NCBI GenBank assembly: GCA_002490835.1
Contig: DKUU01000033.1
Coordinates: 13,392-77,391, forward strand
Source of the DNA: Lachnospiraceae bacterium UBA7196
GTDB lineage: Bacteria > Bacillota > Clostridia > Lachnospirales > Lachnospiraceae
Direction of reading: 5' to 3'
DNA: 64,000 nt
Below, in pieces: positions 23,924-33,239 of this stretch (its first letter is position 1; each line of letters starts with the position of its first letter). The notes under the pieces were generated by a model that saw only the letters and a list, made by a program, of their open reading frames with translations, had not been told where the DNA came from and did not search any database. Position numbers and translations under genes: made by a program.

Positions 23924-25387
23924 ATGAAACGCAAAAAAGTTTTAGCGGTAACTTTAGCGGCGGCAATGACATTGTCACTGGCAGCCTGCGGCGACAGTCA
24001 GGAGACACCTGCACCCGCAGAGCCGGCAGCGCCTGCAGCAGAGGAAGCGGCACCCGCAGACAGCGGCGACGCGGCAGAGGAAGAAACGCCGGCGGCGGAG
24101 GCGGACACAGCTACGACGGGAGTGCCTTCCTATTCACAGGTAAAGGTGGGCGAGGATTACACGAATCTCACAGCTACGATCAAATGGCTCCATCATAAGA
24201 CGGACCGCGCGGAAGACGGGACGATCGATCAGATGATCGCCGACTTTAACGCGGTTTATCCGAACATTGCCGTGGAGGCGGAAGCGATCACGGATTACGC
24301 GGAGGATTCGCTGCTTCGTCTTTCCAGCGGTGACTGGGGCGATATCATGTTTATTCCGGCAGTAGATAAGTCTGAGCTGCAAAACTACTTTATGCCGATC
24401 GATACGCTGGAGAATCTCTCCAATGAGATCAATTTTGCAAATATCTGGGAATTTGGCGGGCAGTCTTACGGCGTACCCTATATGGCGAACGCGCAGGGCG
24501 TTCTTTATAACAAGGCGGTATTTGAGGCGGCAGGCATCACGACGCTTCCCAAGACGCCGACTGAGTTTATCGACGCGCTGCAGAAGATCAGCGATAACAC
24601 GGACGCGATCCCGCTGTATACAAACTATGCGGCAGGCTGGACCATGGGTGCATGGGACGCTTATATCGGTGTGGTGTCTAACGGCGACAATACTTATATG
24701 AATCAGAAGTTCGTACATACGGCGGAACCTTTTAAGGATCCCGGAGACGGCACGGGTATCTACAACCTGTATAAGATTCTTTACGATGCGGTAGACAAGG
24801 GCCTGATCGAGGACGATTATACCACGACCGACTGGGAAGGCTGTAAGGGTATGCTCAACAGAGGCGAGATCGGGACGATGGTACTTGGCTCCTGGGCGTA
24901 TGCGCAGATGGTAGAAGCGGGCGATCACGGCGAGGATGTCGGTTATATGCCTTTCCCGATGAGTGTCGGCGGCACGCAGTATGCGCTGGCAGGCGGCGAC
25001 TACAGCTACGGAATCAATGTCAATTCTTCCGATGAGAACAAGACGGCGGCTATGGTATTTATTAAGTGGATGACCGAGGAGTCCGGCTGGTGCTTCAACG
25101 AGGGCGGCTACACGGTGAAAAAGGGCGGTCAGAATCCTGATATGTACGCAGCATTTGACGGCGCGACCATCATGAGCGACGAGCCTTCGATCGCAGGCGA
25201 GGAGACCTACTTGAATGATATGAATGCTGAGTCGGAGCTTTCTTTCAACGCAGGCGGCAATACCAAGGTGCAGAGAGTCGTTGAGGCGGCTGCTACGGGT
25301 GCGGAGACCTATGACGATATCATGTCTGACTGGACTGAAGCGTGGAATGCGGCGCAGGAAGAACTGGGCATTGCAGTCACAAACTAA
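23924..25387 (+). CDS. ABC sugar-binding lipoprotein
   Basis: A 487-residue extracellular solute-binding protein of family 1. The signal peptide ends in the lipobox LAAC (Cys22), so it is lipid-anchored outside the membrane. A linker rich in Ala, Glu and Pro (about residues 25-65) precedes the binding domain. The next two genes encode the permeases and no ATPase gene is present, as in Firmicute oligosaccharide importers that share MsmK/MsmX. The substrate is very probably beta-1,4-mannooligosaccharides, inferred from the downstream epimerase and GH130 enzymes. A strong AAAGGAGG precedes the ATG. Confidence 0.94.
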   Translation: MKRKKVLAVTLAAAMTLSLAACGDSQETPAPAEPAAPAAEEAAPADSGDAAEEETPAAEADTATTGVPSYSQVKVGEDYTNLTATIKWLHHKTDRAEDGTIDQMIADFNAVYPNIAVEAEAITDYAEDSLLRLSSGDWGDIMFIPAVDKSELQNYFMPIDTLENLSNEINFANIWEFGGQSYGVPYMANAQGVLYNKAVFEAAGITTLPKTPTEFIDALQKISDNTDAIPLYTNYAAGWTMGAWDAYIGVVSNGDNTYMNQKFVHTAEPFKDPGDGTGIYNLYKILYDAVDKGLIEDDYTTTDWEGCKGMLNRGEIGTMVLGSWAYAQMVEAGDHGEDVGYMPFPMSVGGTQYALAGGDYSYGINVNSSDENKTAAMVFIKWMTEESGWCFNEGGYTVKKGGQNPDMYAAFDGATIMSDEPSIAGEETYLNDMNAESELSFNAGGNTKVQRVVEAAATGAETYDDIMSDWTEAWNAAQEELGIAVTN

Positions 25388-25478
25388 ACGTTTCAGGGAA
25401 ATGAATAGGGAGAGGTCTCCGCGCGGAGACCTCCTCTTGTTATCGAAAGCTGTATCGTGGTGATTGGAGGGAGAGTGC

Positions 25479-26483
25479 ATGGCGTCAGAGAGGACGATGG
25501 TCAAACCGCAGAAGAGAAGCTTTGGAGAGTGGGCGGCGAGCAGGGACGGACAGAAGGTGTTTGTGATGACCCTTTTCATGATCGTACCCCTGCTGCTGCT
25601 CTTTGTCTTTACCTATCTGCCTTTTGCGGAGATGTTTGGATTCAGTTTCTACAATATGAAATATCTCGGAGCGAGAAAATTTGTCGGTCTGAAAAATTAT
25701 ATCAAAGTATTCGAAAGAGACGACTGCTTCGGCGCGCTGAAGCTCAGTCTGTATTATATGGCGGGATCGGTGGTACAGTTGGTACTTTCCCTGTATCTGG
25801 CGACGATGCTCAGTTTTAAGGTAAAGGGCGGTAATATTTTTAAAGGATTTATGTTCTTTCCTTATTTAATAAACGGAATTGCTATTGGTTTTATTTTTAA
25901 GTTCTTTTATACCAGAGGTTTCGTGTTTGACACCGTACTGCAGTGGTGCGGCTTTGAACTGGAAAACCTGCCCTATTGGCTGAAGGATCAGAGTATCAAT
26001 AACATATCGCTGGTGGGGACTTCGGTGTGGCGTTATTTCGGACAGAATATGGTGCTGTTCATCGGCGCGATCATGTCCGTGGACGCGGAGCTGTACGAGG
26101 CGGCGATGCTCGATGGGGCCAATCGCTTCCATCAGTTTAAGTACATCATCCTGCCCAGCATCAAGACCATTATCACCCTGAATGTGATCCTGTCGATCAC
26201 CGGATCTTTGAGCGCATTTGAGCCGCCCTATGTCATCACTTCCGGCGCAAACGGTACGGGCACGTATTTCGTGATCATGCACGAGATCGCGCATACGCAG
26301 CAAAAGGTGGGGCTGGCGTCGGCGATGGCTGTCATCCTGCTGCTGATCATTTTTGTGGCGACGATCCTGCAGAAGCTTTTCTTTAAGTATGTGTTTAAGA
26401 ACGCGGAAGACGAGGACAAAAACGCGGCGGCAAAACGGGAAAAAAAGCTGGCGAAATTAGCGGCTGGAAAGGCGGGAAAATAG
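25479..26483 (+). CDS. ABC sugar transporter permease (MalF/LacF type)
   Basis: A 334-residue membrane protein with six predicted helices and the EAA loop YEAAMLDGANRFHQFKYIIL that docks the ATPase. ATG at 25479 follows GGAGGGA by 6-7 bases; an upstream in-frame TTG is less likely. Ends with a Lys/Ala-rich cytoplasmic tail. It is cotranslated with the second permease, whose ATG follows its stop directly. Part of the mannoside importer. Confidence 0.94.
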   Translation: MASERTMVKPQKRSFGEWAASRDGQKVFVMTLFMIVPLLLLFVFTYLPFAEMFGFSFYNMKYLGARKFVGLKNYIKVFERDDCFGALKLSLYYMAGSVVQLVLSLYLATMLSFKVKGGNIFKGFMFFPYLINGIAIGFIFKFFYTRGFVFDTVLQWCGFELENLPYWLKDQSINNISLVGTSVWRYFGQNMVLFIGAIMSVDAELYEAAMLDGANRFHQFKYIILPSIKTIITLNVILSITGSLSAFEPPYVITSGANGTGTYFVIMHEIAHTQQKVGLASAMAVILLLIIFVATILQKLFFKYVFKNAEDEDKNAAAKREKKLAKLAAGKAGK

Positions 26484-27332
26484 ATGACGCAATTACAGAA
26501 GTTTGGGAAATATGCAATTGTTTTCTTAAAGTATTTTTCTCTGGTATTCTTTTCCTTTGTGGCGATCCTGCCGGTGGTATCCTGTGTGATCACGGCCTTT
26601 AAGACGGAGACGGAATATCAGAATACAAATGTGATGACGCTGCCGGAAAGCTGGCTGAATATCAGTAATTTCGTGCAGTCGTTCCAGAAGGCGAATATGG
26701 CGAAGGCGTTTCTCAATTCCTTTATCATTCTGGTGAGCGTGCTGGTGATCTCCGTTTTTATCGGGACGCAGCTTGCCTATGTATTGAACCGGTTTAAGTT
26801 TCCGGGGAATACGCTGATCAGGAACCTTTTCCTGTTTGCGACCCTGCTGCCCGGCGTGGCGATGCAGGTGTCTGTATATGAGATCATGACGAACCTGCAT
26901 TTCATCAATACTTTGCACGGCTATATCATCATGATGTGCGGGACGGACGTGATATCCATCTACATCTACATCCAGTTTTTTGAGAATATACCGATATCGC
27001 TGGATGAATCGGGGGTCATGGATGGAGCGTCCTACTTCACCATCTTTTACAGGATCCTGATGCCGCTGTTAAAGCCGGCGATCGTCACGTCCTGCATTTT
27101 AAAGGGAGTGGGCACTTACAATGAGTACTATGCGGCCAATCTGTATCTGCAGGATAAGAAAAAGTGGCCGACGGTGGCGACATCCCTTTATACCTTCGTG
27201 GGTCCTTTGGGAAGCAAGTATAATCTGATCTGCGCGGGCGTGATCATCTCGCTGCTGCCGGCGCTGATCATCTTCATCCTTTTCCAGAAGCAGATTTACA
27301 GCGGGCTTACCGCCGGCTCCGTTAAAGGCTGA
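26484..27332 (+). CDS. ABC sugar transporter permease (MalG/LacG type)
   Basis: A 282-residue membrane protein with six helices and the EAA loop DESGVMDGASYFTIFYRILM. Starts at the base following the stop codon of the first permease, indicating tight coupling. With the lipoprotein and first permease it forms a carbohydrate uptake transporter of the CUT1 class, lacking its own ATPase in this locus. The 3' end runs into hairpin element E5. Confidence 0.94.
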   Translation: MTQLQKFGKYAIVFLKYFSLVFFSFVAILPVVSCVITAFKTETEYQNTNVMTLPESWLNISNFVQSFQKANMAKAFLNSFIILVSVLVISVFIGTQLAYVLNRFKFPGNTLIRNLFLFATLLPGVAMQVSVYEIMTNLHFINTLHGYIIMMCGTDVISIYIYIQFFENIPISLDESGVMDGASYFTIFYRILMPLLKPAIVTSCILKGVGTYNEYYAANLYLQDKKKWPTVATSLYTFVGPLGSKYNLICAGVIISLLPALIIFILFQKQIYSGLTAGSVKG

Positions 27333-27380
27333 AGTAAATTCCTGCGGAATTAACTTCACGAGCGCTGCTTCGCAGGCTCG
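27331..27380 (+). repeat. Two-hairpin element E5 after the permease
   Basis: Hairpin 1 (27331-27357, 11 of 12 pairs, core AATTCC-TGC-GGAATT) overlaps the permease stop. Then CAC and hairpin 2 GAGC-CTGC-TTC-GCAG-GCTC (27360-27379) followed by GG. Layout equals E3 and E4 with other stems. It could attenuate transcription between transporter and enzyme genes. Confidence 0.55.
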
Positions 27381-27460
27381 GCATTCTCTGCGCTTGTATA
27401 GTGAAAAGTCACAAAAAATAGGCTGTATTTAAGTCAAGATGCCGTTTTTTGAAATTTAGG

Positions 27461-27503
27461 TTGACATTAGGAAAATTTACCTTATAATTTAATTAACAGT
27501 TAA
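27461..27503 (+). promoter_or_regulatory. Promoter and operator of the epimerase-phosphorylase operon
   Basis: TTGACA (27461-27466), 16 bases, TATAAT (27483-27488), then the palindrome TTAACAGTTAA (27493-27503). Position by position this resembles the promoter of the LacI-type gene at 21518-21562, including the shared GGAAAATT spacer and TATAATTTAA. Confidence 0.75.
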
Positions 27504-27607
27504 GTTATTTCGCTCGTTTTAAGCTAAATATTAGGCTGGAAACGGGCGAAATTGTTGCAAAAAAAGTTGTTTTCAAATAAAAAAGGCAGAGGAATAGGAG
27601 AAGGATC

Positions 27608-28777
27608 ATGATGGTGGAAGAGGTCAAAAAGCATTTGACGGACGGGATCATCCCGTTTTGGAAGAAGCTGCGGGACGAACAGTACGGCGGTTATTTCGGT
27701 TACATGGATCACGATTTGCAGGTCGATGAGAAGGCGGTGAAGGGTTGTATCTTAAACAGCCGCATCACTTGGTTTTTTGCGAATGCTTACCTGACGTTAG
27801 GGGACGAGTCTTTGCTGGCGGAGGCCCGGCACGGTTATGAATTTATGCAAAAGTACTGCGTGGATCATGAGAAGGGCGGCGTTTACTGGTCGGTGGCATA
27901 CGACGGCACGCCGGAAGATACCACGAAGCATACTTACAATCAGGCTTTTTCCATCTATGCCCTTGCTTCCTATTACGATGCGTCGAAGGATGAGGGCGCT
28001 TTGAAGCTGGCAATGGAACTTTTTCACATCATTGAAGAGCGCTGCATGGATGAGATCGGCTACAAGGAAGCCTTCGACAGGGAGTTTCGGGAGATCGAGA
28101 ACGATAAGCTTTCCGAGAACGGGGTAATCGCGGACAAAACCATGAATACTCTGCTCCATGTGTTCGAGGCTTATACGGAACTGTACCGCGTGGGCGGCGA
28201 CGCGGCTGTGAAAGAGAGACTGTTCTGGATCTTGGACACCTTTGCGGAGAAAATCTACAATCCCGCTCTGCACAGGCAGGAAGTGTTCTTTGACAGGGAA
28301 ATGAACTCCATCATCGACCTGCATTCCTACGGCCACGATATTGAAACTGCATGGCTGATCAGGCGCGGGACCGATGTGTTGGGAGATAAAACATACGGGG
28401 AAAAGATGCTGCCGATCATTCTTGACTTAACCGGTCAAGTGTATCGGACGGCCTTTGACGGCCGCTCACTCGCCAACGAGTGCGAGAAGGGCGTGGTGGA
28501 TGAGACCCGTGTCTGGTGGGTGCAGGCGGAGACGCTGATCGGCCTGTTGAACGGGTATCAGCTTGCGCCGGAGCATAAGGAGTATCTGGAAGGGGCGAGA
28601 GCCGAGTGGGCGTTTATTAAGGACTATGTGATCGACAAGCGGCCCGGTTCCGAGTGGTTCCATGATGTGAATAAGGAGGGCGAGCCGATGTGTGACGAGC
28701 CGATCGTGGAGCCGTGGAAGTGTCCTTATCATAACGGGAGGATGTGTCTGGAAGTTATTAGGAGAGGAATTGACTGA
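27608..28777 (+). CDS. ce: Cellobiose 2-epimerase
   Basis: A 389-residue protein of the AGE superfamily that strongly resembles Ruminococcus albus cellobiose 2-epimerase, including LNSRITWFFANAYLTLG, TKHTYNQAFSIYALASYY, LHSYGHDIETAWL, RVWWVQAETLIGLLN and WKCPYHNGRMCLEVIRRG. It is cytoplasmic and would convert the reducing-end mannose of beta-1,4-mannobiose to glucose, giving mannosyl-glucose for the next enzyme. The catalytic His residues in HSYGHDIE and the C-terminal PYHNGRM are present. Starts MMVEE after an AGGAG site, and has its own promoter with LacI-type operator. Confidence 0.95.
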   Translation: MMVEEVKKHLTDGIIPFWKKLRDEQYGGYFGYMDHDLQVDEKAVKGCILNSRITWFFANAYLTLGDESLLAEARHGYEFMQKYCVDHEKGGVYWSVAYDGTPEDTTKHTYNQAFSIYALASYYDASKDEGALKLAMELFHIIEERCMDEIGYKEAFDREFREIENDKLSENGVIADKTMNTLLHVFEAYTELYRVGGDAAVKERLFWILDTFAEKIYNPALHRQEVFFDREMNSIIDLHSYGHDIETAWLIRRGTDVLGDKTYGEKMLPIILDLTGQVYRTAFDGRSLANECEKGVVDETRVWWVQAETLIGLLNGYQLAPEHKEYLEGARAEWAFIKDYVIDKRPGSEWFHDVNKEGEPMCDEPIVEPWKCPYHNGRMCLEVIRRGID

Positions 28778-28805
28778 ATGAGTCGATAAAGGAGGGTAAG
28801 CTAAA

Positions 28806-29978
28806 ATGTTACACGAACGGTATTATGTGGAATTAGAGAAGTACAACAAGTTGATCGAGAGGAAGAATGTGAAGGCGGACGACTACAACGGCATCTACGA
28901 CCGTTATCAGTATCCGGTACTGACGAGGGAGCATATCCCGCTGACATGGCGGTATGACCTGAATCCGCAGACGAATCCGTATTTTATGGAGCGGCTGGGC
29001 GTCAACGCGGTGATGAATGCGGGCGCGATCGAGTTAAACGGGAAATATTATCTGGTGGCGAGGATCGAGGGGAACGACAGGAAGTCCTTTTTCGGGGTGG
29101 CGGAGAGCGACAACGGGATCGACGGCTTCCGTTTCTGGGATTACCCGATTCTTCTGCCGGATACCTGCCCGGAGGAGACGAATGTTTACGATATGCGGCT
29201 GACGAAGCATGAGGACGGCTACATTTACGGCGTATTCTGTTCCGAGAGCAAGGATAAGTCGGTGAATGATCTGTCTGCGGCGGTGGCGGCGGCGGGTATT
29301 GTGCGCACAAAGGACTTAAAGAATTGGGAGAGACTGCCTAATCTGGTGACGAAGCGGTCTCCCCAGCAGCGGAATGTAGTGCTGCATCCGGAGTTCGTGG
29401 ACGGAAAGTACGCCTTCTACACGAGGCCCATGGACGATTTCATCGACACCGGCTCGGGCGGCGGAATAGGCTTCGGTCTCTGCGACGATATCACGCATGC
29501 GGTGGTCGATGAGGAGAAGATGACCTCCATCCGCAGATACCACACCATCACTGAGGCCAAGAACGGCGCGGGCGCACCGCCCATCAAGACAGACAAGGGT
29601 TGGATCCACATTGCACACGGCGTGAGAAATACGGCGGCGGGACTGCGCTACGTGATCTATGCGTTTGCCACGGACTTAAAGGACCCTGCAAAGGTGATTG
29701 CGGAGCCCTCCGGCATGCTGATCGGTCCCAGAAACTGGGAGCGTGTGGGCGATGTGTCGAATGTGGTGTTCACCAACGGCGCGATCGCCAAGGACAACGG
29801 CGAAGTCTACATTTACTATGCGGCCAGCGACACAAGGATGCACGTGGCGGCGACCACCATTGACAGGCTGACAGACTATGTGTTTAACACACCGCGCGAT
29901 CCTTACCGTTCGGTGGAGTGTGTGGCGCAGCGGTGCGGCCTGATCGAGAAGAATCTTGCATTTTTAAACGAACAATAA
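28806..29978 (+). CDS. 4-O-beta-D-mannosyl-D-glucose phosphorylase (GH130)
   Basis: A 390-residue GH130 subfamily 1 enzyme. Motifs include NGIYDRYQYPVLTREHIPL, LNPQTNPYFMERLGVNAVMN, EGNDRKSFFGVAESDNGIDG and EETNVYDMRLT with the acid/base Asp region. It phosphorolyses mannosyl-glucose to mannose 1-phosphate and glucose in the cytoplasm. It sits 28 bases after the epimerase that makes its substrate, the arrangement known for R. albus RaMP1 and Bacteroides MGP. AGGAGG precedes the ATG. Subfamily assignment is by remembered sequence likeness. Confidence 0.93.
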   Translation: MLHERYYVELEKYNKLIERKNVKADDYNGIYDRYQYPVLTREHIPLTWRYDLNPQTNPYFMERLGVNAVMNAGAIELNGKYYLVARIEGNDRKSFFGVAESDNGIDGFRFWDYPILLPDTCPEETNVYDMRLTKHEDGYIYGVFCSESKDKSVNDLSAAVAAAGIVRTKDLKNWERLPNLVTKRSPQQRNVVLHPEFVDGKYAFYTRPMDDFIDTGSGGGIGFGLCDDITHAVVDEEKMTSIRRYHTITEAKNGAGAPPIKTDKGWIHIAHGVRNTAAGLRYVIYAFATDLKDPAKVIAEPSGMLIGPRNWERVGDVSNVVFTNGAIAKDNGEVYIYYAASDTRMHVAATTIDRLTDYVFNTPRDPYRSVECVAQRCGLIEKNLAFLNEQ

Positions 29979-30021
29979 TAATCGTCTACACGATAATGAA
30001 AATAAGAAAAGGAGAGCAAAA

Positions 30022-31044
30022 ATGAGTGAAGTGAAAATGATAAGCCCGGTCGTAAAGAATGTGCCCTGGCAGGAGAAGCCCGCAAATCTGGTGGGGGCGC
30101 CGATCTGGCGTTACAGCGAAAATCCGATCATCGGCCGGAACCCTTTGGAGGGCGTGGCAAGGATCTTTAACAGCGCCGTGATGCCTTACGGCAACGAGTT
30201 CATCGGCGTGTTCCGCGGGGAACAGACAAACGGCATCCCGTATATCTATCTTGGCCACAGCAAAGATGCGATTCATTGGGAGTTTGAGAAGGAAAAGATT
30301 CCCTTTAAGGATGAGCAGGGTAATGATTTCATGCCCGTTTACGCCTACGATCCCCGACTGGTGAAGGTGGAGGACACCTACTACATCATCTGGTGTCAGG
30401 ATTTTTACGGCGCTTCCATCGGCATGGCAAAGACTACTGATTTCAAGACATTTACCAGAATAGAGAATCCCTTCATTCCCTTTAACAGGAATGCGGTGCT
30501 CTTCCCCAGAAAGATAAACGGGAATTTTGTGCTTCTCAGCAGACCTTCGGATTCCGGGCATACGCCGTTCGGCGATATCTTTTTAAGCGAGAGTCCGGAC
30601 ATGGTTTACTGGGGTAAACACAGGCACGTGATGGGCAGGAGCGGCGAGTGGTGGGAGTCCGTTAAGATCGGCGGCGGCGCGGCGCCCATTGAGACCACGG
30701 AGGGGTGGCTTTTGTTCTACCACGGCGTGTCGGGGACCTGCAACGGCTTCGTCTATTCCATCGGCGGCGCGATCCTCGATATCGACAATCCTTCCAAGGT
30801 GCTTTACCGCTGTGAGAATTTCCTGCTCACGCCGGAGGAATGGTACGAGGAGCGGGGCTTTGTGCCTAACGTGTGTTTCCCCTGCGCGACCATTCACGAT
30901 TCTGAGAGCGGAAAGATCGCCCTCTACTACGGCTGCGCGGACAGCTATGTGGGGCTGGCGTTTACGAAACTTGACGAGATCGTAGACTATATCAAGACGC
31001 ACAGTCATACGACGGAGTCCGATACGGAGATCGGGGTGCGCTAA
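30022..31044 (+). CDS. Beta-1,4-mannooligosaccharide phosphorylase (GH130)
   Basis: A 340-residue GH130 subfamily 2 protein, distinct from its upstream neighbour. Recognisable stretches are NPIIGRNPLEGVARIFNSAV, VFRGEQTNGIPYIYLGHS and MPVYAYDPRLVKVEDTYYII. RaMP2-like enzymes remove mannose from the non-reducing end of mannooligosaccharides with phosphate, giving mannose 1-phosphate. It completes the intracellular route from imported oligomers to mannobiose. A gap of 43 bases separates it from the first GH130 gene, with AAAAGGAGAG before the ATG. No endomannanase is in the window. Confidence 0.92.
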   Translation: MSEVKMISPVVKNVPWQEKPANLVGAPIWRYSENPIIGRNPLEGVARIFNSAVMPYGNEFIGVFRGEQTNGIPYIYLGHSKDAIHWEFEKEKIPFKDEQGNDFMPVYAYDPRLVKVEDTYYIIWCQDFYGASIGMAKTTDFKTFTRIENPFIPFNRNAVLFPRKINGNFVLLSRPSDSGHTPFGDIFLSESPDMVYWGKHRHVMGRSGEWWESVKIGGGAAPIETTEGWLLFYHGVSGTCNGFVYSIGGAILDIDNPSKVLYRCENFLLTPEEWYEERGFVPNVCFPCATIHDSESGKIALYYGCADSYVGLAFTKLDEIVDYIKTHSHTTESDTEIGVR

Positions 31045-31117
31045 ACAGGTACGGCGATTCGATTTCCGCATACTCTATAGCATACGAATCTTTTGAAAAT
31101 GGCTATGGAGGAAAATT

Positions 31118-32971
31118 ATGGCGATCGGATATCTGACCATGCAGGCGAGAACGGCGCACGATGCGCTGCCTCTTAGCGGCGTAAAGGTAAGCGTCTTTGA
31201 CGATGAACAAAACCGCATCTATGAACTTGTGACGGACGAAAGCGGCGAGACGAGAAGGGTAGCGCTTGAGACAATGCCCAAGCGCTATTCGCAGGATGAG
31301 GATTTTACGGGAACACCTTATATTACTTATAATGTTCTTGCAGAGGCGGAAGGGTTTGATCCGGTGTATGTTTCTGATATACCGATCTTCGACGGCGAGT
31401 CGGCACACCTTCCGCTTGTTCTTGTGCCGATGCAGGGGCAGGGAAGGGAGCGGGAGCAGACGCAGATCACGGTGGGCGCGCCGGCGGTCGCTATGGAGGG
31501 AGAACGGGAGCCGGAAGGCTTTTTACAAAGTGAACTGTCTCCACTGGTACTCAGGAAAGTGGCGATCCCGAACCCGATCACGGTGCATCTGGGCGCGCCG
31601 GATGCCTACGCTTCCAATGTGCAGGTGCCTTTTCCGGACTATGTGAAAAATGTGGCCAGCAGTGAAATCTATCCGACGTGGCCGGAGAACGCGCTGCGGG
31701 CAAATATCTATGCGATCATCTCCTTTGCACTGAATCGCGTTTACACCGAATGGTACAGGGCGAAGGGCTATCCGTTTGATATCACCAACAGTACCGCTTA
31801 CGATCAGGCTTTTGTCTACGGCAGGCCTATTTATGATTCCATCAGCAGGATCGTGGACGAAATCTTCAATGAGTACGTCCGCAGGCAGGGGCAGCAGGCA
31901 CCCTATTTTACGTCCTTTTGCAATGGTACGACGACGACCTGTAGGGGGCTGTCCCAGTGGGGGACGGTGACGCTGGCAAATCAGGGCTATACGCCGCTTC
32001 GTATCCTGCGGTATTATTATCCCGATGACGTGGAGATCGCGGAGACGAATATCATCACGAATGAATTGTCTTCCTATCCGGGCACTCCGCTCAAGATCGG
32101 CAGCACGGGACTGGATGTGCAGACGATCCAGAATTGGCTGGGACGAATCAGACGCAATTATCCGGCAATACCGGTGATCACGGACGCTTCCGGGACTTTT
32201 GGGGACAGCACGCGGGAGGCGGTCAGGAAATTCCAGAGTATTTTCGGGCTTACGCCTGACGGGATCGTGGGAAAGGCTACATGGTTCAAGATATCCAGCC
32301 TGTATACGGCAGTTACCAGACTGGCCGAACTGGACAGCGAAGGAACGAATCTGGGAATCGGAACCGTGCCGCCGGCCACAGTCCTGCGGCAGGGATCAAG
32401 AGGGCAGGATGTAATTACCCTGCAATATCTTCTGGACGTTATTTCGGAATATTATCCCGGTATTCCGGCGGTGGCACAGGACGGAATCTTCGGAGCAGGG
32501 ACGAAACAGGCGGTGTCCGCCTTCCAGAGCAGGATGGGACTGGTGGCGGACGGTATTGTCGGTCCGGCCACATGGAATGCGCTCTATCGGACCTATCAGG
32601 GAATCGGCCAGAATGTACCCTCGCCAAGCCCGAATCCGGATCCGAACCCTGCGCCCGATACGGGCGGCAGCTCCTTTGCCTATACGGTAAAATCCGGAGA
32701 TACACTGTGGCTTTTGGCGAATCGGTTCGGCACGACGGTGGATGCGATCAAGCGCCTGAACGGATTGACCAGCGATAATCTGCAGATCGGTCAGGTACTG
32801 CGGATCCCGACCGGACAGTCCGCAGACTATTTTAATTATACAGTGAAATCCGGAGATACGTTATGGCTTTTGGCGAACAGGTTCGGTACGACGGTGGACG
32901 CAATCAAACGTTTAAACGGCCTTACGAGCGACAATCTGCAGATCGGTCAGGTGCTGCGGATCCCTGCCTGA
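31118..32971 (+). CDS. SpoIID-like, peptidoglycan-binding and LysM protein
   Basis: A 617-residue multidomain protein without an obvious signal peptide. Order: a beta-rich N-terminal region (1-110), a SpoIID-like segment (about 190-300, NALRANIYAIISFALNRVYT), two PG_binding_1 domains (about 325-390 and 425-490; GLTPDGIVGKATW and GLVADGIVGPATW), a Pro/Asn-rich linker and two C-terminal LysM repeats of 43 residues with identical protein sequence. The domains point to cell wall or spore cortex binding; spore-coat proteins often lack signal peptides. CATAC elements upstream (31069, 31081) could be sporulation sigma -10 sites. Own terminator downstream. Confidence 0.85.
   Translation: MAIGYLTMQARTAHDALPLSGVKVSVFDDEQNRIYELVTDESGETRRVALETMPKRYSQDEDFTGTPYITYNVLAEAEGFDPVYVSDIPIFDGESAHLPLVLVPMQGQGREREQTQITVGAPAVAMEGEREPEGFLQSELSPLVLRKVAIPNPITVHLGAPDAYASNVQVPFPDYVKNVASSEIYPTWPENALRANIYAIISFALNRVYTEWYRAKGYPFDITNSTAYDQAFVYGRPIYDSISRIVDEIFNEYVRRQGQQAPYFTSFCNGTTTTCRGLSQWGTVTLANQGYTPLRILRYYYPDDVEIAETNIITNELSSYPGTPLKIGSTGLDVQTIQNWLGRIRRNYPAIPVITDASGTFGDSTREAVRKFQSIFGLTPDGIVGKATWFKISSLYTAVTRLAELDSEGTNLGIGTVPPATVLRQGSRGQDVITLQYLLDVISEYYPGIPAVAQDGIFGAGTKQAVSAFQSRMGLVADGIVGPATWNALYRTYQGIGQNVPSPSPNPDPNPAPDTGGSSFAYTVKSGDTLWLLANRFGTTVDAIKRLNGLTSDNLQIGQVLRIPTGQSADYFNYTVKSGDTLWLLANRFGTTVDAIKRLNGLTSDNLQIGQVLRIPA
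32681..32965 (+). repeat. Tandem LysM-coding repeat
   Basis: Two 129-base units (32681-32809 and 32837-32965) encode the same 43 residues, YTVKSGDTLWLLANRFG onward, but differ at about 18 codons, all silently. Confidence 0.9.
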
Positions 32972-33026
32972 GACAGAGTAGGGCGCGCCTTATTACAGAG
33001 AGGCCATGCGAGGCCATGGCTTTCTG

Positions 33027-33060
33027 CGCCGGCTTTCCATTGTGGGAGGCCGGCGTTTTT
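33027..33060 (+). terminator. Terminator after the LysM gene
   Basis: CGCCGGC pairs with GCCGGCG, with further pairing inside (TTTCC/GGGA), followed by five T. Confidence 0.85.
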
Positions 33061-33239
33061 GAGTGCAGGCTGCCTTTCCCTTTGCGATGCACTGGTAAGG
33101 CTTGCCTTTTGTTTTTTTAGTGCTATACTGTAATAATAAGCAGATGAAAAACATATTGATATTTTGTTTTTTGATTGTAAGCTTGTGCCAGCGCTGCAAG
33201 CTCGGCAGAAAAAGGATTACATGACGGAGGAAATATGCG

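Noticed and set aside
24134..25579. 481-codon minus-strand frame opposite the sugar-binding lipoprotein
   Set aside because: It lies wholly opposite a well-supported gene and shows no recognisable domain; GC bias in the sense codons keeps the frame open.
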